Shown one piece after another: positions 62,501 to 64,000 of a stretch of DNA of 64,000 bases (positions are counted from its first letter, which is position 1; every line of letters begins with the position of its first letter). A program made the translations under genes and the position numbers. The notes under the pieces were generated by a model, which saw only the letters and a program-made list of their open reading frames with translations, was not told where the DNA came from and made no database searches. The stretch spans positions 1 to 64,000 of the forward strand of contig DLKC01000063.1 of assembly GCA_002478885.1 (NCBI GenBank), in the 5' to 3' direction. The stretch comes from Chitinophagaceae bacterium UBA7600. Lineage in GTDB: Bacteria; Bacteroidota; Bacteroidia; Chitinophagales; Chitinophagaceae.

Positions 62501-64000
62501 ATGAGAAAATTCCTGCTGGGCTTTGCAGCACTGCTTTGCTTTGTCATTGCTAAAGCCCAAACGACTACTGTAACCGGAAAGGTTACCGACGAAAAGGGCG
62601 CCGCAATTGCCGGCGCTTCTGTTATTGAAAAGGGTACCAAGAATGGTACCGCAGCTGCAAATGATGGTACATTCTCCCTGTCGGTAAAGCCAAAAGCTAT
62701 TTTGGTAATTACTGCACTTGGTTTTGATTCCAAAGAAGTAAAGGCAACTGACAACCTGGCCATTACACTTAATCCTGACACCAAGGCTTTAAGTGAAGTT
62801 GTAGTTACGGGTGTTGGTACTGCTACCAGCAAAAAGAAGCTTGGTATTTCTGTAGAATCAATTACAGGCGACAAGTTGCCTTCTATACCAACTGCGTCTT
62901 TGGACCAGGCAATCATCGGTAAAATTCCCGGGGCCCAAATCTCTTCTGTATCAGGTAACCCTGGTGACAAAGTAAATATCGTTTTAAGAGGTATTAACAC
63001 CGTGCAAGGCGGAACAAGGCCGTTGGTATTGTTGGATGGAATTGAAATCCCTTTTGAAAACCTGACTACGATCGATCTTACGCAGGTAGAAAGAGTTGAG
63101 GTAGTTCAGGGTGCTGCATCTGCCACATTATATGGTGCGCAGGGTGCAAACGGTGTAATCCAGATCTTTAGTAAGAAAGGATCAAAAGGCAGGTTGAGCA
63201 TTAATGTTTCCTCAAGCTATGGCCAGAATTCCTATATCAACGCGGGTAATTTTGGTAAAGCATCTTTACATCCTTATTTAACTGACGCTAACGGAACTAT
63301 CGTTAATGCAGGTTCCAATTCAGGTTTAGGATATGAAGCCGGCGACCCGGTTGCAATAGATCCAATCACAGGTATTGTTCCCGGTTCAAACTCCATTTCA
63401 TACCGTTACGGATCAAATATTCCAGGATTATCAACTGCTACCCCGGGAGCAACTGAAAACTATACCCGTTATGGTATCCTTGATCCCCGCAATAAAAATG
63501 ATCAGCCGTATAAAAACGGTCTTCAATATCATGACCATTTTGCCGAAGTTTTTGAAAGCGCTCCCTCCATTAATAACACTATCAGTTTAAACGGCGGCGG
63601 TGAAAAAGTTGACTTCAACTTTGCGCTTTCCAACAGCCAGACTGCTTCTGCGCTTCTTAAAGACAATGGAACTTTGAACAGAACCAATATGTCATTGAAC
63701 CTGGGCGTACAGGTCACTAAAAACCTGCATATCCGTTCAATCACCAACCTGGTTTACACAAAGAATGATATGCATCCAGGTCTTGGAGCACCGGGTGGAG
63801 CTTACTACGGACTGGGTACATCCAATGCCAACGTAGGTGCGGTTTACGGGTTTTTGAACACATCACCTTTCTTTAGCCTGATGGACACTATTTTGGGCGG
63901 CCATTATTCTGTTTACCAGAGAGCGAGTTTTGCGAGTGTAAACGCCGGTAACCCCTTCTTCAGACTGGAGTATACTGCCGGAGACAGCAAGCGTTATGAC
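62501..64000 (+). CDS. SusC/RagA family TonB-linked outer membrane receptor, N-terminal part
   Basis: The frame is open to the window end (500 codons seen; family length is usually about 1000). Signal peptide MRKFLLGFAALLCFVIAKAQ, a carboxypeptidase-D-like regulatory domain (VTGKVTDEKGAAIAGASVIE, NDGTFSLSVKPKAILVITAL), a TonB-box-like LSEVVVTGVGT, and the plug domain (DQAIIGKIPGAQISSVSG, RGINTVQGGTRPLVLLDG, VERVEVVQGAASATLYGAQG, ANGVIQIFSKKG). It should import a glycan or other nutrient with a SusD partner, expected downstream. An in-frame ATG at 62495 adds two residues. Confidence 0.95.
   Translation, partial: MRKFLLGFAALLCFVIAKAQTTTVTGKVTDEKGAAIAGASVIEKGTKNGTAAANDGTFSLSVKPKAILVITALGFDSKEVKATDNLAITLNPDTKALSEVVVTGVGTATSKKKLGISVESITGDKLPSIPTASLDQAIIGKIPGAQISSVSGNPGDKVNIVLRGINTVQGGTRPLVLLDGIEIPFENLTTIDLTQVERVEVVQGAASATLYGAQGANGVIQIFSKKGSKGRLSINVSSSYGQNSYINAGNFGKASLHPYLTDANGTIVNAGSNSGLGYEAGDPVAIDPITGIVPGSNSISYRYGSNIPGLSTATPGATENYTRYGILDPRNKNDQPYKNGLQYHDHFAEVFESAPSINNTISLNGGGEKVDFNFALSNSQTASALLKDNGTLNRTNMSLNLGVQVTKNLHIRSITNLVYTKNDMHPGLGAPGGAYYGLGTSNANVGAVYGFLNTSPFFSLMDTILGGHYSVYQRASFASVNAGNPFFRLEYTAGDSKRYD

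Overview
The window looks like a chromosomal segment of a Bacteroidota member of the Chitinophagaceae type. The evidence is three proteins with type IX secretion (T9SS) sorting domains, a SusC/RagA TonB-linked receptor, a B12-dependent ribonucleotide reductase, DUF5606, CHU_C and RicT proteins, scarce Shine-Dalgarno signals, and several matches to the Bacteroidota -7 box (TAnnTTTG). I see no rRNA, tRNA, CRISPR array, transposase or prophage.

Layout. 1-9.3 kb: alaS (5' part only) divergent from an M23 peptidase, then a DUF4331 / TPR / HupE trio, small proteins, a double UspA protein and a thiolase. 9.6-13.0 kb: a secreted M14 carboxypeptidase, a deoxyribonucleotidase and an esterase. 13.3-33.7 kb: a surface-polysaccharide locus, almost all on the minus strand. 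It holds a frameshifted initiating sugar-phosphate transferase, a large T9SS type B protein, WecG/TagA, two DUF115/MptE-like proteins, a Wzy-like polymerase, a GT4, a Wzx-like flippase, an SGNH-like protein, a secreted TIM-barrel protein, an SDR, a 2-hydroxyacid dehydrogenase, an acylneuraminate cytidylyltransferase, a GT2, a Wzc tyrosine autokinase and a Wza exporter. 34.4-49.4 kb: housekeeping and small accessory genes (M3 oligopeptidase, MarR regulator, GHL10 hydrolase, L,D-transpeptidase, serS, cyclophilin, gcvH, an ECF sigma / anti-sigma pair). 49.8-61.8 kb: nrdJ, WG-repeat protein, sugar isomerase, ricT, DNA polymerase III delta', glutathione peroxidase, comF, radA. 62.5 kb to the end: the 5' part of a SusC receptor gene.

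The most striking feature is not a gene. A 20-bp element, consensus GTACAAGWGTGCGACGCAAS and often followed five bases later by GATGCC, occurs 23 times at 17 places, always between genes. At six places it forms inverted pairs with the GTAC ends facing inward, 122-188 bp overall. Two sequence subtypes exist and four of the six pairs combine one of each. I do not recognise it as a named repeat family.

Other points of note: a candidate small RNA with its own -7 box and terminator in a gap that has no plus-strand gene (42.72-42.91 kb); DnaA-box-like sites ahead of nrdJ; a long dyad ahead of the MarR gene that looks like its operator; a hexanucleotide-encoded Tyr-Gly tail in Wzc; and a 179-bp tandem duplication near 58.5 kb whose TACC-rich core recurs near 18.3 kb.
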